A stretch of 64,000 nt of DNA from an uncultured Alcaligenaceae bacterium (lineage in GTDB: Bacteria > Pseudomonadota > Gammaproteobacteria > Burkholderiales > Burkholderiaceae_B), in contig CALEQZ010000041.1 in the NCBI GenBank assembly GCA_937908115.1, positions 1 through 64,000 of the forward strand, read 5' to 3'. The notes beneath the pieces were generated by a model that was not told the origin of the DNA, made no database searches, and was given only the letters and a program-made list of their open reading frames with translations. Positions 9,503-20,659 of this stretch are shown here, piece after piece. The stretch's first letter is position 1. Each line of letters starts with the position of its first letter. A program made the position numbers and the translations under genes.

Positions 9503-9530
9503 CTTGAAAACGCGGCCGCCGTCCCCATTT
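9503..9530 (+). promoter_or_regulatory. Sigma-32 (RpoH) heat-shock promoter of grpE
   Basis: CTTGAAA (9503-9509), 13-base spacer, CCCCATTT (9523-9530): a full match to the known RpoH consensus CTTGAA-N13-17-CCCCATnT. It lies 36 bases before the grpE ATG. Confidence 0.85.
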
Positions 9531-9565
9531 TGGCTGGACGTTGCAACAAAAGGAGGACTTTTGCC

Positions 9566-10225
9566 ATGACGGCAAAGCACGAGCCGGCCGATTCCCGGCC
9601 CCAATCCGACGAGGCCCAGGCCGCGCCCACGCCCGCCGCCGATTCCCCCGCCGCCGATGCCGCGGCCCCGGCTGACGCCCCTGCCACGAACGAGGTGGGC
9701 GGCCAGCCCGACGCCGCTGCCCAGTCCCAGCAGGACGACCTGCAGGCACGGTTGGCTGCTGCCGAGGCACGCATCGCCGAGTTCGAAGACCAGCTGCTGC
9801 GGGCCCGGGCCGAGACGGAGAACGTGCGCAGGCGGTCCCAGGAAGAAGTCGCCAAGGCGCGCAAGTTCTCCATCGAATCCTTTGCCGAAAGCCTGGTGCC
9901 GGTTCGCGACAGCCTGGAGGCCGCGCTAGCCCAGAAGGAGCAGACGCTGGAGGCCCTGCGCGAAGGCGTCGAGGTGACCCTGCGCCAGCTGACCGCCGCC
10001 TTCGAGCGCAATGCGCTAAAGGCCGTGGAGCCGGCGCCCGGCGACAAGTTCGACCCGCACCTGCACCAGGCCATTTCCACCGTGCCGGCGGAATTCCCGG
10101 CCAATACCGTTGCCCAGACGCTGCAGAAGGGCTATTTGATCGCCGATCGGGTGCTGCGCCCGGCGCTGGTCACCGTTTCTTCCGGTCCGGCCGCCGAGCA
10201 GCCGCCTTCCGGCCAACCCCAGTAA
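9566..10225 (+). CDS. grpE: Nucleotide exchange factor GrpE
   Basis: GrpE releases ADP from DnaK. The 219-residue product has a disordered Ala/Pro/Asp-rich N-terminus, a long coiled coil (about 55-110, DLQARLAAAEARIAEFEDQL then ENVRRRSQEEV), and the C-terminal beta domain with FDPHLHQAIS and VAQTLQKGYLIADRVLRPALVTVS. The ATG at 9566 has an AGGAGG site at 9551-9556. It is the first gene after the RpoH promoter and is followed ten bases later by the thioredoxin-like gene. Confidence 0.97.
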   Translation: MTAKHEPADSRPQSDEAQAAPTPAADSPAADAAAPADAPATNEVGGQPDAAAQSQQDDLQARLAAAEARIAEFEDQLLRARAETENVRRRSQEEVAKARKFSIESFAESLVPVRDSLEAALAQKEQTLEALREGVEVTLRQLTAAFERNALKAVEPAPGDKFDPHLHQAISTVPAEFPANTVAQTLQKGYLIADRVLRPALVTVSSGPAAEQPPSGQPQ

Positions 10226-10235
10226 GGACGACTCC

Positions 10236-10664
10236 ATGGGAAACGCATCCGCTTCGTCGTTCGACCCCAGCGCCATCTTCGAGGCGCTGGCCATGCGCCC
10301 GGTGAGCAGCGACGATTTCGACGCCCAAGTCGTGCAGGCGCCCGGCGACGACCTGCGCTGCGTGTTCCTGTGGGGCAAGGATTGCTATAACTGCAACCTT
10401 TTCAAGGGCACCGCCATGCTGCAGCGGGAAGCGCTGCTGGCGCTCGGCCTGACCTGGTTCGAGGCAGACGTCTACCAGGACACGGCCCTGGGACGGCGGT
10501 TTTCCCTGCACGGCGTGCCCACCTTCGTCCTGTACCGCTCGGGCAAGCGGCTGGGACGCATCACCGGCTGGCCGGGGTTGTCCCGTTTCCAGGAGGCCAT
10601 CGCCAAGCTGCACGAACAGGCGGCGGCCCCGGACTTGAAAAAACCCGACGCCGGCCCCAGGTAG
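10236..10664 (+). CDS. Thioredoxin-family protein between grpE and dnaK
   Basis: A 142-residue cytoplasmic thioredoxin-fold protein. The active-site-like motif is CYNC (in WGKDCYNCNLF) in place of the usual CGPC, and the cis-proline segment HGVPTFVLYRSGKRLGRITGWPG is present. No signal peptide. Placement in the grpE-dnaK interval suggests heat-shock co-expression and a thiol-redox or chaperone-linked role, but this is inference. The dnaK RpoH promoter candidate overlaps its last 30 bases. Confidence 0.85.
   Translation: MGNASASSFDPSAIFEALAMRPVSSDDFDAQVVQAPGDDLRCVFLWGKDCYNCNLFKGTAMLQREALLALGLTWFEADVYQDTALGRRFSLHGVPTFVLYRSGKRLGRITGWPGLSRFQEAIAKLHEQAAAPDLKKPDAGPR
10634..10662 (+). promoter_or_regulatory. 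Candidate sigma-32 promoter of dnaK
   Basis: CTTGAAA (10634-10640), 14-base spacer, CCCCAGGT (10655-10662), one mismatch to the RpoH -10 core. It overlaps the 3' end of the thioredoxin-like gene and lies about 70 bases before the dnaK ATG. Confidence 0.6.
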
Positions 10665-10731
10665 GCATCGACCGCGGCCGGCGGCCGCGCCCGTAATCGG
10701 AAAAATACGTAGATAGCAAGGTAAATCCATC

Positions 10732-12660
<1,929 letters not shown>

Positions 12661-12716
12661 GCCGGGCCCAGGCATGGTTACACTAACTAATGCGTAATCA
12701 TGCTTGACCGCCTCGT

Positions 12717-12755
12717 GCGCGCCCGTCGGCCGGCCTTGCCGGCAGCCGGGCGCGC
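12717..12755 (+). terminator. GC-rich hairpin between dnaK and dnaJ
   Basis: Outer stem GCGCGCCCG (12717-12725) pairs with CGGGCGCGC (12747-12755), enclosing a smaller GGCCGGC/GCCGGC fold, followed by TTGTTGTT. It probably acts as a partial terminator or 3'-end stabiliser that lowers dnaJ relative to dnaK. Confidence 0.6.
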
Positions 12756-12806
12756 TTGTTGTTGGCTCCGATAACGACGGCTGCGCGGTGAAGGCGCAAG
12801 AAAACC

Positions 12807-13928
12807 ATGGCAAAACGTGATTACTACGACGTCCTCGGCGTGGCCAAGAACGCCTCGGATGACGAAATCAAGAAGGCCTACCGCAAGCTGGCCATGAAAT
12901 ACCATCCGGACCGCAATCCGGACAACAAGGAAGCCGAGGAGAAGTTCAAGGAAATCAAGGCAGCCTACGAGGTGCTGTCCGACGCTGAAAAGCGCGCGGC
13001 ATACGACCGCTACGGCCACGCGGGCGTGGATCCGTCGGCGGCCGGCATGGGCGGCGCGGGCATGGCCGGCGGGTTTGCCGACGCCTTCGGCGACATCTTC
13101 GGCGAGATTTTCGGCACGGCCGGCCGGCGCAGCGGGCCGCAGGTGTACCGCGGCGCGGACCTGAAGTACGCGATGGAGATCACCCTGGAGCAGGCCGCTG
13201 CCGGGTTCGACACGGAAATCCGCGTGCCGAGCTGGGAGAACTGCGGTACTTGCCACGGCAGCGGCGCCAAGCCGGGCACGCAGCCGCGAACCTGCCGCAC
13301 CTGCGGCGGCAATGGGGCGGTGCGCATGCAGCAGGGCTTTTTCAGCGTGCAGCAGACCTGCCCGACCTGCCACGGCAGCGGCAAGGAAATCACCGATCCG
13401 TGTCCGACGTGCGATGGGGTAGGACGCGTGCGCCGCACCAAGACGCTGCAGGTCAAGATCCCTGCAGGGATCGACGACGGCATGCGTATCCGTTCCAGCG
13501 GCAATGGCGAGCCTGGCATCAACGGCGGGCCGCCCGGGGACCTGTACGTCGAGATCCACATCAAGCCGCACAAGATCTTCCAGCGCGACGGCGACGACAT
13601 CCACTGCGAGCTGACCATCCCGTTTACGACGGCGGCGTTGGGCGGCCAGGTGGAAGTGCCCACGCTGTCGGGCAAGGCCGAGATCTCCATTCCCGAGGGT
13701 ACTCAGTCGGGCAAGACGTTCCGCCTGCGCGGCAAGGGCATCCGCGGGGTGCGGGCCAGCTACCCCGGCGACCTGTACTGCCACGTCGTGGTGGAAACGC
13801 CGGTGCGCCTGACCGAAGAGCAGAAGGCCATCCTGCGCCAGTTCGAGGCGTCGCTCAAGGATGGCGGCGAAAAGCATTCGCCGCAAAGCAAGTCCTGGAC
13901 CGACAGGGTCAAGGAGTTTTTCAGCTAG
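12807..13928 (+). CDS. dnaJ: Chaperone DnaJ (Hsp40)
   Basis: DnaJ stimulates DnaK ATPase and delivers substrates. The 373-residue type I protein has the J domain (MAKRDYYDVLGVAKNASD, HPDRNPDN with HPD at about 33), a Gly-rich region, four zinc-finger repeats (CGTCHGSG, CRTCGGNG, CPTCHGSG, CPTCDGVG) and the C-terminal substrate domains. It follows dnaK after 146 bases holding a GC hairpin, and ends at a strong terminator. Confidence 0.99.
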   Translation: MAKRDYYDVLGVAKNASDDEIKKAYRKLAMKYHPDRNPDNKEAEEKFKEIKAAYEVLSDAEKRAAYDRYGHAGVDPSAAGMGGAGMAGGFADAFGDIFGEIFGTAGRRSGPQVYRGADLKYAMEITLEQAAAGFDTEIRVPSWENCGTCHGSGAKPGTQPRTCRTCGGNGAVRMQQGFFSVQQTCPTCHGSGKEITDPCPTCDGVGRVRRTKTLQVKIPAGIDDGMRIRSSGNGEPGINGGPPGDLYVEIHIKPHKIFQRDGDDIHCELTIPFTTAALGGQVEVPTLSGKAEISIPEGTQSGKTFRLRGKGIRGVRASYPGDLYCHVVVETPVRLTEEQKAILRQFEASLKDGGEKHSPQSKSWTDRVKEFFS

Positions 13929-13966
13929 GCGCGCAGGCAGGCATCGCTGCCATGACGCTGGATCGG

Positions 13967-13990
13967 GGGCCGGATTTTTCCGGCCCTTTT
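13967..13990 (+). terminator. Rho-independent terminator after dnaJ
   Basis: Perfect 8-bp stem GGGCCGGA/TCCGGCCC with a TTTT loop, followed by TTTT. It closes the heat-shock block 38 bases after dnaJ. Confidence 0.85.
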
Positions 13991-14115
13991 GGTTGGGCTG
14001 GGATCGTGCCCAGGCGACCCCGGCCGGGCACGACGGCGCGGCGCAAGCGCAGCGCACGCCGCTTTGGTGCGCGCGTCGCGGGCGCGCGGCGCACCGGCCA
14101 CGGCGGCGGCAGACG

Positions 14116-16923
14116 CTATGGGGCGGCCGTCACGGGGGCGGGCACCTTGCCGCTGCCGGACGCGCCGGACGGGGCCGATGCACCCGCCTGGAAATCCCCG
14201 GCCCATGCGCTGCTGAACAGGTCGGGCCGCAAATGCTTGCGCACGGCCTGGTTGACCGCATCGGCCGTCAGCGCCTCGATCTTGCGGTCGATTTCGGCCG
14301 ACCAGGCGAAGGTGCGGCCGCGGTCGATGTACTCCGCCCAGGTGCCGGCCAGCACGTCGTCCTGCGCGCGCGCCAGGCGCCGGTAATTGAGCAGGGCCTT
14401 GATCCCGTCGGCTACTTCCTGCGGCGTGAAGCCTTCTGACAGCACCCTGGCCAGCTCCTCGGTAAGCGCCTTTTCCAACCGCTGGCGGTTCTGCGGCGCA
14501 TAGATCGCGTAGATCGACCACGTCGCCGACGGCTCGTAGGCCGATACCGACAGTGTGCTGCGCACGTTGTAGGACAGGCCTTCGCGCTCACGCACGCGGG
14601 TCCACAGGCGCGAGGTTTCGGACGTGCCCAGCAGGAAATTGGCGAGGTACAGCGCCGGGAAGTCGGCGTCGGTGTCGCGCAGCGCCAGGGGCATGCGCGC
14701 CAGGTAGAAGGCGTTGGCCTTGTCCGGGGTGTCGATGTCGAAGCGCTGCGGCGGCACCTCGCGGTAGGGGTCGGGCACGCGCGTGTACGCCGGCGCCTTG
14801 TGCCAGCCGGCCAGGCCGTCGGCCAAGGCCTTTTCCGCCGCGGCCGGGTCGAAGGCGCCGACGGCGGCAAGACTGATGTGCCCCGCGCCGTAGAAGCGCT
14901 GGTGGAAGGCAAGCAGCGATTCGCGGTCGAGTTTTTCCAGGTCGGCGAGCGATTCCTCGAAGCTCGGCACGTAGCGGATGTCGTCGCGCGGCCAGGCATT
15001 GGCGTGGCGCGCCAGGGCACGCGAGGCGAGCGCCGTCGGCTCGGCCATGGACTGCCGTACCGAAGTGACGGCTTGGCGGCGATATTGCTCGACCTCGGCT
15101 TCGGGGAAGTCGGCGTTGCGAATGACCTCCAGCATCAGGCTGAGCAGTGCGGGTAGGTTTTCGCCGGGAACCGACATCTTCACGTTGAGGTCGGTGCCCG
15201 AACCGTCGACCGATACCGTGGCGCGCAATCCGTCGATGCGGTCGCTGATTTGCTGGCGCGTCAGGGTCGGGGTACCGCGCAACAACAGGTCTGCGACTGC
15301 CGCGGAGGCAAGGCGCTGGCCGCGCAGGGATTCGGCATCGCCGAAGTGCAGCCGCAGCTGGGCCTGGACGCGATCACCGCGCGTCGGCTTGGGCAGCAGC
15401 GCCAGCTCGACCGGCCCGTTGGGCAGGTCCAAGGTGCGACGCTGCGTCAATGCGTCGATGTTGGCGGGCGTCGGGTCGAAGGCGTCGGTCTGCTTGAAGT
15501 CTGGATCGCCTTGGTAGCCTTGCAGCACCGCTTGCAGGTCTGGCTTGGCTGGCAGTGGGGCGCGTACCGGCTTGTCGGTGGGCAGGTAGCGGCCTTCGGT
15601 GCGGTTGCTGCGAACTAGGTACTCCTGCGCCACGCGCTGCACGTCGGCGAGCTTGGCCTCGCGCACGCGGTCGCGCATCAGGAAGAACAGCCGCCAATCA
15701 CCGGCGGCGATGGCCTCGGACAGCGCAACGCCGACGGTCTCGGGGTCGCTGTAGGCCTGTTCCCATTGCAACAGCCACTGTCCGCGCGCGCGGTCCAGCT
15801 CTTCCTGGGTGAAGGGGTGCTGGTCCAGCGTTTCCAGCGTATCGGTCAGCACCGCCAAGGCCTTGTCCACGTCCATGGATGGCTCCAATTGTGCGCCGAA
15901 CATCGCCAGGCCCGGGTCGTGCTGGTCCATGGCAAAGCCGAACACTTCTGCGGCCAAGCCCTTTTCGACCAGGGCGCGGTACAGGCGGCCGGACGGCGTG
16001 TCGGCAAGCATGGTGGTCGCCAGCTCCATGGCCGCATAGTCGGGCGAGGCGGCAGGCGGGATGTGGTACATGGCTGCCACCAGCGGCGTGCCACCCGCGC
16101 GGCGCAGCGTCACGGCGCGTTCGCCGTCCTGCACGGGTTCGACGGTGTATTGCGGCGGCAGTGCCCGGTTGGGGTTGGGGATCTTGCCGAAGTGCCTGGC
16201 GATCGCCGCCAGCGTCGCTTCCGGGTCGAACTTGCCGGCGACGATCAGTACGGCATTGTCTGGCTGGTAGTAAAGCCGGTAGAAGTCGCGTAGTTGGCCG
16301 ATGTCCACGTTTTCGACGTCGCTGCGCGCACCGATGGTGCTTTTCCCGTAGTTGTGCCACTGGTAGGCCGCGGCCTGCATTTTCTGCATCAGCACGCGAA
16401 ACGGGCTGTTTTCACCGTTTTCCATCTCGTTGCGCACCACGGTCATCTCGGAATCGAGGTCGGCCTTGTCGATCAGCGAATTGACCATGGCATCGGCTTG
16501 CCAGCCCAGGTACCAGTCCAGGGTGTCAGGATCGGCGGCGAAGCTGGCGAAATAGTTGGTGCGGTCGCTGGAGGTCGAGCCGTTGGCTTGCAGGCCGCGC
16601 CGGGAAAACTCCCCCAGCGCATTGCGCGTGGTGGGGGTGCCCTTGAACAACATATGCTCCAGCAGGTGGGCCATGCCGGTTTGGCCGTAATTCTCGTGGC
16701 GGGATCCCACCAGGTAAGTCATGTTGACGGTGGTGGTGGGCTTGGACGGGTCCGGCGCCAGCAGCACGCGCAGGCCGTTGTCCAGCCGGTACTCGGTGAT
16801 GCCTTCGACCGAGCCCGCCCGCGTTACGCCCGGCGGCAGCGCCTGGGCGGCCAGGCACGCGCCGGCAAAGGACAGGGCGATCGCCCCCAGGATGCGGTGA
16901 AAGAATGCGTATCTGGCTTGCAT
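14116..16923 (-). CDS. Periplasmic M16-family zinc metallopeptidase
   Basis: A full-length, two-lobed M16 protease of about 935 residues. The N-terminal signal peptide runs MQARYAFFHRILGAIALSF and is cleaved near ACLAAQA. The inverted zinc motif HLLEH is at about residues 86-90 in lobe one, with the downstream NEMENGENSPF helix supplying the third ligand region. The second lobe (about 510-930) is the non-catalytic clamshell half. ATG at 16923 has an AGGA site; the frame is open upstream but without a signal-like start. Such proteins degrade peptides or outer-membrane-associated proteins; substrate unknown. Divergent from the alanine symporter. Confidence 0.9.
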   Translation of the reverse strand: MQARYAFFHRILGAIALSFAGACLAAQALPPGVTRAGSVEGITEYRLDNGLRVLLAPDPSKPTTTVNMTYLVGSRHENYGQTGMAHLLEHMLFKGTPTTRNALGEFSRRGLQANGSTSSDRTNYFASFAADPDTLDWYLGWQADAMVNSLIDKADLDSEMTVVRNEMENGENSPFRVLMQKMQAAAYQWHNYGKSTIGARSDVENVDIGQLRDFYRLYYQPDNAVLIVAGKFDPEATLAAIARHFGKIPNPNRALPPQYTVEPVQDGERAVTLRRAGGTPLVAAMYHIPPAASPDYAAMELATTMLADTPSGRLYRALVEKGLAAEVFGFAMDQHDPGLAMFGAQLEPSMDVDKALAVLTDTLETLDQHPFTQEELDRARGQWLLQWEQAYSDPETVGVALSEAIAAGDWRLFFLMRDRVREAKLADVQRVAQEYLVRSNRTEGRYLPTDKPVRAPLPAKPDLQAVLQGYQGDPDFKQTDAFDPTPANIDALTQRRTLDLPNGPVELALLPKPTRGDRVQAQLRLHFGDAESLRGQRLASAAVADLLLRGTPTLTRQQISDRIDGLRATVSVDGSGTDLNVKMSVPGENLPALLSLMLEVIRNADFPEAEVEQYRRQAVTSVRQSMAEPTALASRALARHANAWPRDDIRYVPSFEESLADLEKLDRESLLAFHQRFYGAGHISLAAVGAFDPAAAEKALADGLAGWHKAPAYTRVPDPYREVPPQRFDIDTPDKANAFYLARMPLALRDTDADFPALYLANFLLGTSETSRLWTRVREREGLSYNVRSTLSVSAYEPSATWSIYAIYAPQNRQRLEKALTEELARVLSEGFTPQEVADGIKALLNYRRLARAQDDVLAGTWAEYIDRGRTFAWSAEIDRKIEALTADAVNQAVRKHLRPDLFSSAWAGDFQAGASAPSGASGSGKVPAPVTAAP

Positions 16924-17081
16924 GGCGGATTTTCCTGAAAGCGCCGTGCGGCGCGTCGTCGCGCAAGAAGTGGGTTGGAGTGTATTACGGCCCCGAAGGT
17001 TCGCGGCGCCGGTTCGCCAGTGTTTCCGGCCGCGCACTTTTGCATTATCGTTGCCGGCGTTCCTACTGAAAGGAGACGGTC

Positions 17082-18452
17082 ATGCAAGCCGTGGAAACCT
17101 TCGTCGAATCGCTCAACGCGATTGTTTGGGGGCCGGTGATGCTCGTGCTCATCCTGGGCACCGGCCTGTACCTGATGATCGGGCTGAAGTTCATGCCGCT
17201 CGCCAGGCTCGGATACGGTTTTCGCCTGATGTGGCGCGGGCGCGTCAAGGGCGATGAAAGCACGGGCGAAATCAGCCCCTTCCAAGCGCTGATGACCTGC
17301 CTGGCAGCTACCGTGGGCACCGGCAATATCGCTGGGGTGGCCACGGCCATCTTCCTGGGCGGTCCCGGCGCCGTCTTCTGGATGTGGTGCACGGCCCTGG
17401 TGGGCATGGCGACCAAGTACGCCGAGGTGGTTTTGTCCGTCAAGTACCGCGAAACCGACGAGCGCGGCGAGCATGTCGGTGGCCCCATGTATGCCATCCG
17501 CAATGGCCTGGGCCCGCAGTGGGCCTGGCTGGGAGTGCTGTTCGCCCTGTTCGGCGGGCTGGCCGGGTTCGGCATCGGTAACATGGTGCAGGTCAACAGC
17601 ATGGCCGATGCCTTGCAGGTGTCCCTGGGCATTCCCGACTGGGTGACCGGCGTGGTCGTCATGGTCATCACCGGCCTGGTGATCTTGGGCGGCATCCGCC
17701 GCATCGGCGCGGTGGCACAGGCGCTCGTGCCCTTCATGTGTGTGGCCTACGTGATGGCGGCCCTGGCCGTGCTGATCGTGCAGGCCGACCAGGTACCGGC
17801 TGCCTTCGGCCTGATCTTTTCGCACGCCTTCAATCCGGCTGCCGCGACGGGCGGCTTTGCTGGCGCGGCCGTGATCGCGGCGATCCGCTATGGCGTGGCC
17901 CGCGGCATTTTCAGCAACGAGGCGGGCATGGGCACGGCCGGCATCGCGCAGGCGGCGGGCACGACGACCAGCCCGGTGCGTTCGGGGCTGATCGGCATGC
18001 TCGGCACGTTCATCGACACGATCATCGTCTGCACCATGACCGCCCTGGTCATCTTGACCACCGGTGTCTGGACCAGCGGCGAAAGCGGCGCGGCGCTGTC
18101 GTCGGCGGCGTTCGAGGCCGGCTTGCCGGGCGTGGGCAATTATGTGTTGTCGATATCGCTGGCCGTCTTCGCCTACACCACCATCCTGGGCTGGAGCTAT
18201 TACGGCGAGCGGTGCTGGGAATTCCTGCTGGGCGCGCGCGCCATCGTGCCATTCCGGGTGCTGTGGGTGATCGCGCTGCCGGTGGGGGCCGTTGCGCAGC
18301 TGGATTTCGCCTGGCTCGTGGCCGATACGCTCAATGCGCTGATGGCGATCCCCAACCTGATCTCGCTGCTGGTGCTCAGTCCCGTCGTCTATGCGATGAC
18401 CAAGGAATACTTTTCGGATCCGGCCGTCGGCAAGACGGCGGAGCAACCCTAG
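17082..18452 (+). CDS. Sodium:alanine symporter family (AGCS) transporter
   Basis: A 456-residue inner-membrane Na+ or H+-coupled amino-acid symporter with about ten membrane segments. Family marks include TCLAATVGTGNIAGVATAI, GGPGAVFWMW, GGPMYAIRNGLG and FSNEAGMGTAGIAQAA. Likely substrates are alanine or glycine by family. Ribosome site AAGGAG is seven bases before ATG. Convergent with the VWA gene, only nine bases between the stops. Confidence 0.93.
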   Translation: MQAVETFVESLNAIVWGPVMLVLILGTGLYLMIGLKFMPLARLGYGFRLMWRGRVKGDESTGEISPFQALMTCLAATVGTGNIAGVATAIFLGGPGAVFWMWCTALVGMATKYAEVVLSVKYRETDERGEHVGGPMYAIRNGLGPQWAWLGVLFALFGGLAGFGIGNMVQVNSMADALQVSLGIPDWVTGVVVMVITGLVILGGIRRIGAVAQALVPFMCVAYVMAALAVLIVQADQVPAAFGLIFSHAFNPAAATGGFAGAAVIAAIRYGVARGIFSNEAGMGTAGIAQAAGTTTSPVRSGLIGMLGTFIDTIIVCTMTALVILTTGVWTSGESGAALSSAAFEAGLPGVGNYVLSISLAVFAYTTILGWSYYGERCWEFLLGARAIVPFRVLWVIALPVGAVAQLDFAWLVADTLNALMAIPNLISLLVLSPVVYAMTKEYFSDPAVGKTAEQP

Positions 18453-18461
18453 CGTAGGGGT

Positions 18462-19634
18462 TTATTTGGACAGGACGCGCATGGCCTGCTCCAGGCCGGC
18501 CATGGTGATCGGGTACATGCGGTCCTGCACCAGCCCCCGTATCAGTTCGATCGACTGGCGGTAGCGCCACGACGCCTGCGGCTCGGGATTGAGCCAGACG
18601 GACTTGGGCCAGGCATCGACCAGCCGGCGCACCCATTCGGCGCCGGGCTCCTTGTTGTAGTGCTCGACCGACCCGCCTGGCTGCAGGATTTCGTAGGGGC
18701 TCATGGTGGCATCGCCCACCATGATCAGCCGCCAGTCCGCGTTGTATTTGCGCAGGATGTCCCAGGTGTCGAAGCACTCGGATTGGCGGCGCTCGTTGGA
18801 CTGCCAAAGGCTTTCGTACGGGCAGTTGTGGAAGTAATAGACCTCCAGGTTGCGGAACTCGCTGCGTGCGGCCGAAAACAGTTCCTCGACCCGGGCGATG
18901 TGGTCGTCCATGCTGCCGCCCACGTCCAATAGCATCAGCACCTTCACTGCATTGCGGCGCTCGGGCACCATGCGCAGGTCCAGGTGTCCGGCATTGCGGG
19001 CGGTGCTGGCGATGGTGTCGTCCAGGTCCAATTCCAGTTCCGTGCCTTCGCGGGCGAAGCGGCGCAGCCGGCGCAGCGCCATCTTGAAGTTGCGCGTGCC
19101 CAGCTCGACCTGGTCGTCGTAATCCCGGAACTGCCGCATGTCCCATACCTTGACGGCGGTGCGGTTGCCGGCCGATTCGCCGCCGATGCGCACGCCCTCC
19201 GGGTGGTAGCCGCCGTTGCCGAAAGGGGAGGAGCCGCCCGTGCCTATCCACCTGTTGCCGCCGGCGTGGCGTTCTTTTTGCTCGTCCAGCCGCTGGCGCA
19301 GCAGTTCCATCAACTTGTTCCAGCCGTGCTTTTCGATGGCGGCCTTCTCTTCGGGCGTGAGCGTGCGTTCGAACTGCTTGATCAGCCAGTCGGCGGGGAT
19401 CTCCCTGCCGGCCGGCAGCTCGGCGGCAATGCCCTTGTAGTACGCGCCGAACGCGCGGTCATAGCGGTCGTAAAGGGTTTCGTCCTTGACCAGCGTCGCC
19501 CTGGCCAAATAGTAGAAATCGTCCAGCGTGGGCGGCATGATGCCGTGGCGCAGCGCCTCCAGCAGGGTCAGGTATTCCTTGACCGAGACCGGCAGCCCGT
19601 GCCGGCGCAGGTGCTGGAAGAAGTCGATGAGCAT
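18462..19634 (-). CDS. VWA-domain (CoxE-like) protein partner of MoxR
   Basis: A 390-residue cytoplasmic protein. The N-terminal helical part (MLIDFFQHLRRHGLPV) and C-terminal von Willebrand A domain match the CoxE-like family. The metal-ion site reads LLDVGGSMDDH, with DxGGS where the classic MIDAS is DxSxS; I believe this variation is common in CoxE-like members. It lies 17 bases after the MoxR ATPase gene on the same strand, the usual MoxR-VWA pairing in which the pair acts as a cofactor-insertion or activation chaperone for a partner enzyme. No obvious client is next to it. Confidence 0.87.
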   Translation of the reverse strand: MLIDFFQHLRRHGLPVSVKEYLTLLEALRHGIMPPTLDDFYYLARATLVKDETLYDRYDRAFGAYYKGIAAELPAGREIPADWLIKQFERTLTPEEKAAIEKHGWNKLMELLRQRLDEQKERHAGGNRWIGTGGSSPFGNGGYHPEGVRIGGESAGNRTAVKVWDMRQFRDYDDQVELGTRNFKMALRRLRRFAREGTELELDLDDTIASTARNAGHLDLRMVPERRNAVKVLMLLDVGGSMDDHIARVEELFSAARSEFRNLEVYYFHNCPYESLWQSNERRQSECFDTWDILRKYNADWRLIMVGDATMSPYEILQPGGSVEHYNKEPGAEWVRRLVDAWPKSVWLNPEPQASWRYRQSIELIRGLVQDRMYPITMAGLEQAMRVLSK

Positions 19635-19651
19635 GGCGTGCCGCCGCCCGG

Positions 19652-20533
19652 CTAGCGCCGCACTCCGCCGCGCGTCATCGCGGCCAGGCGTTCAAGCAGC
19701 TGCACGTCCTGTTCATTCTTGAGCAGCGCGCCGGCCATGATGGGCACGGCCGTGGCCGCGTGGGCCTGGATCTGCGCGGCCGAGACGTCCTCGGCCATCA
19801 GGAGCTGCAGCCAGTCCAGCAATTCGGACGTGGACGGCTTTTTCTTCAGGCCCGGCGCCTCGCGCAGGGCGAAGAAGGTGTCCAGCGCAGCGCGCAGGAC
19901 ATCCTCGCGCAGGTTGGGGAAATGCACGGCGACGATTTCCCGCATCGTTTCCCTGTCGGGGAAGCGGATGTAGTGGAAGAAGCAGCGCCGCAGGAAGGCG
20001 TCGGGCAGCTCTTTCTCGTTATTCGAGGTGATGATGACCAGCGGCCGATGGCGCGCCCGTACCGTCTGGCACGTTTCGTAGACATGGAACTCCATGCGGT
20101 CCAACTCGCGCAGCAGGTCGTTGGGGAACTCGATGTCGGCCTTGTCGATTTCGTCGATCAGCACCACGACGGGATCGGGCGACTCGAATGCCTGCCAGAG
20201 CACCCCTTGGACGATGTAGTTGCGGATGTCGCGGACTTTTTCGTCGCCCAGCTGCGAGTCGCGCAGCCGCGAGACCGCGTCGTATTCGTACAGCCCCTGC
20301 TGGGCCTTGGTGGTGGACTTGATGTGCCATTGCAGCAGCGGCCGGCCCAGGGCCCGCGCGACTTCCTCGGCCAGCATGGTCTTGCCAGTGCCGGGCTCGC
20401 CCTTGATGAGCAGGGGGCGCTGCAGCGTCAACGCCGCATTGACCGCGAGCTTCAAATCGTCTGTGGCGACGTACCGGTCGGTGCCGTCGAATCGGGCGGC
20501 TGGGGCGGGTTGAGCGACGGTCATGGAAGGCAT
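19652..20533 (-). CDS. MoxR-family AAA+ ATPase
   Basis: About 293 residues from MPSMTVAQPAPA. Walker A GEPGTGKTMLAEEVA, Walker B VVVLIDEIDKAD, sensor 1 IITSNNEKELPDAFLRRCFFHYI and arginine finger segment identify a MoxR ATPase. The frame is open to 20587 but the start near 20533 or 20524 is more likely. It is first of a two-gene unit with the VWA protein and divergent from the cytochrome c pair. Confidence 0.9.
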   Translation of the reverse strand: MPSMTVAQPAPAARFDGTDRYVATDDLKLAVNAALTLQRPLLIKGEPGTGKTMLAEEVARALGRPLLQWHIKSTTKAQQGLYEYDAVSRLRDSQLGDEKVRDIRNYIVQGVLWQAFESPDPVVVLIDEIDKADIEFPNDLLRELDRMEFHVYETCQTVRARHRPLVIITSNNEKELPDAFLRRCFFHYIRFPDRETMREIVAVHFPNLREDVLRAALDTFFALREAPGLKKKPSTSELLDWLQLLMAEDVSAAQIQAHAATAVPIMAGALLKNEQDVQLLERLAAMTRGGVRR

Positions 20534-20659
20534 GTTTCCGAGGGCGTGGCGCCGCGGCGGCGGCCGGGCTGCAAGGACTTGCGACAATTATCGTACAATC
20601 GCAGGGTTTTGCGGCCGGGCCATACCCGGAACCTGTATCCCAGCCTATCAAGAGCCAAT

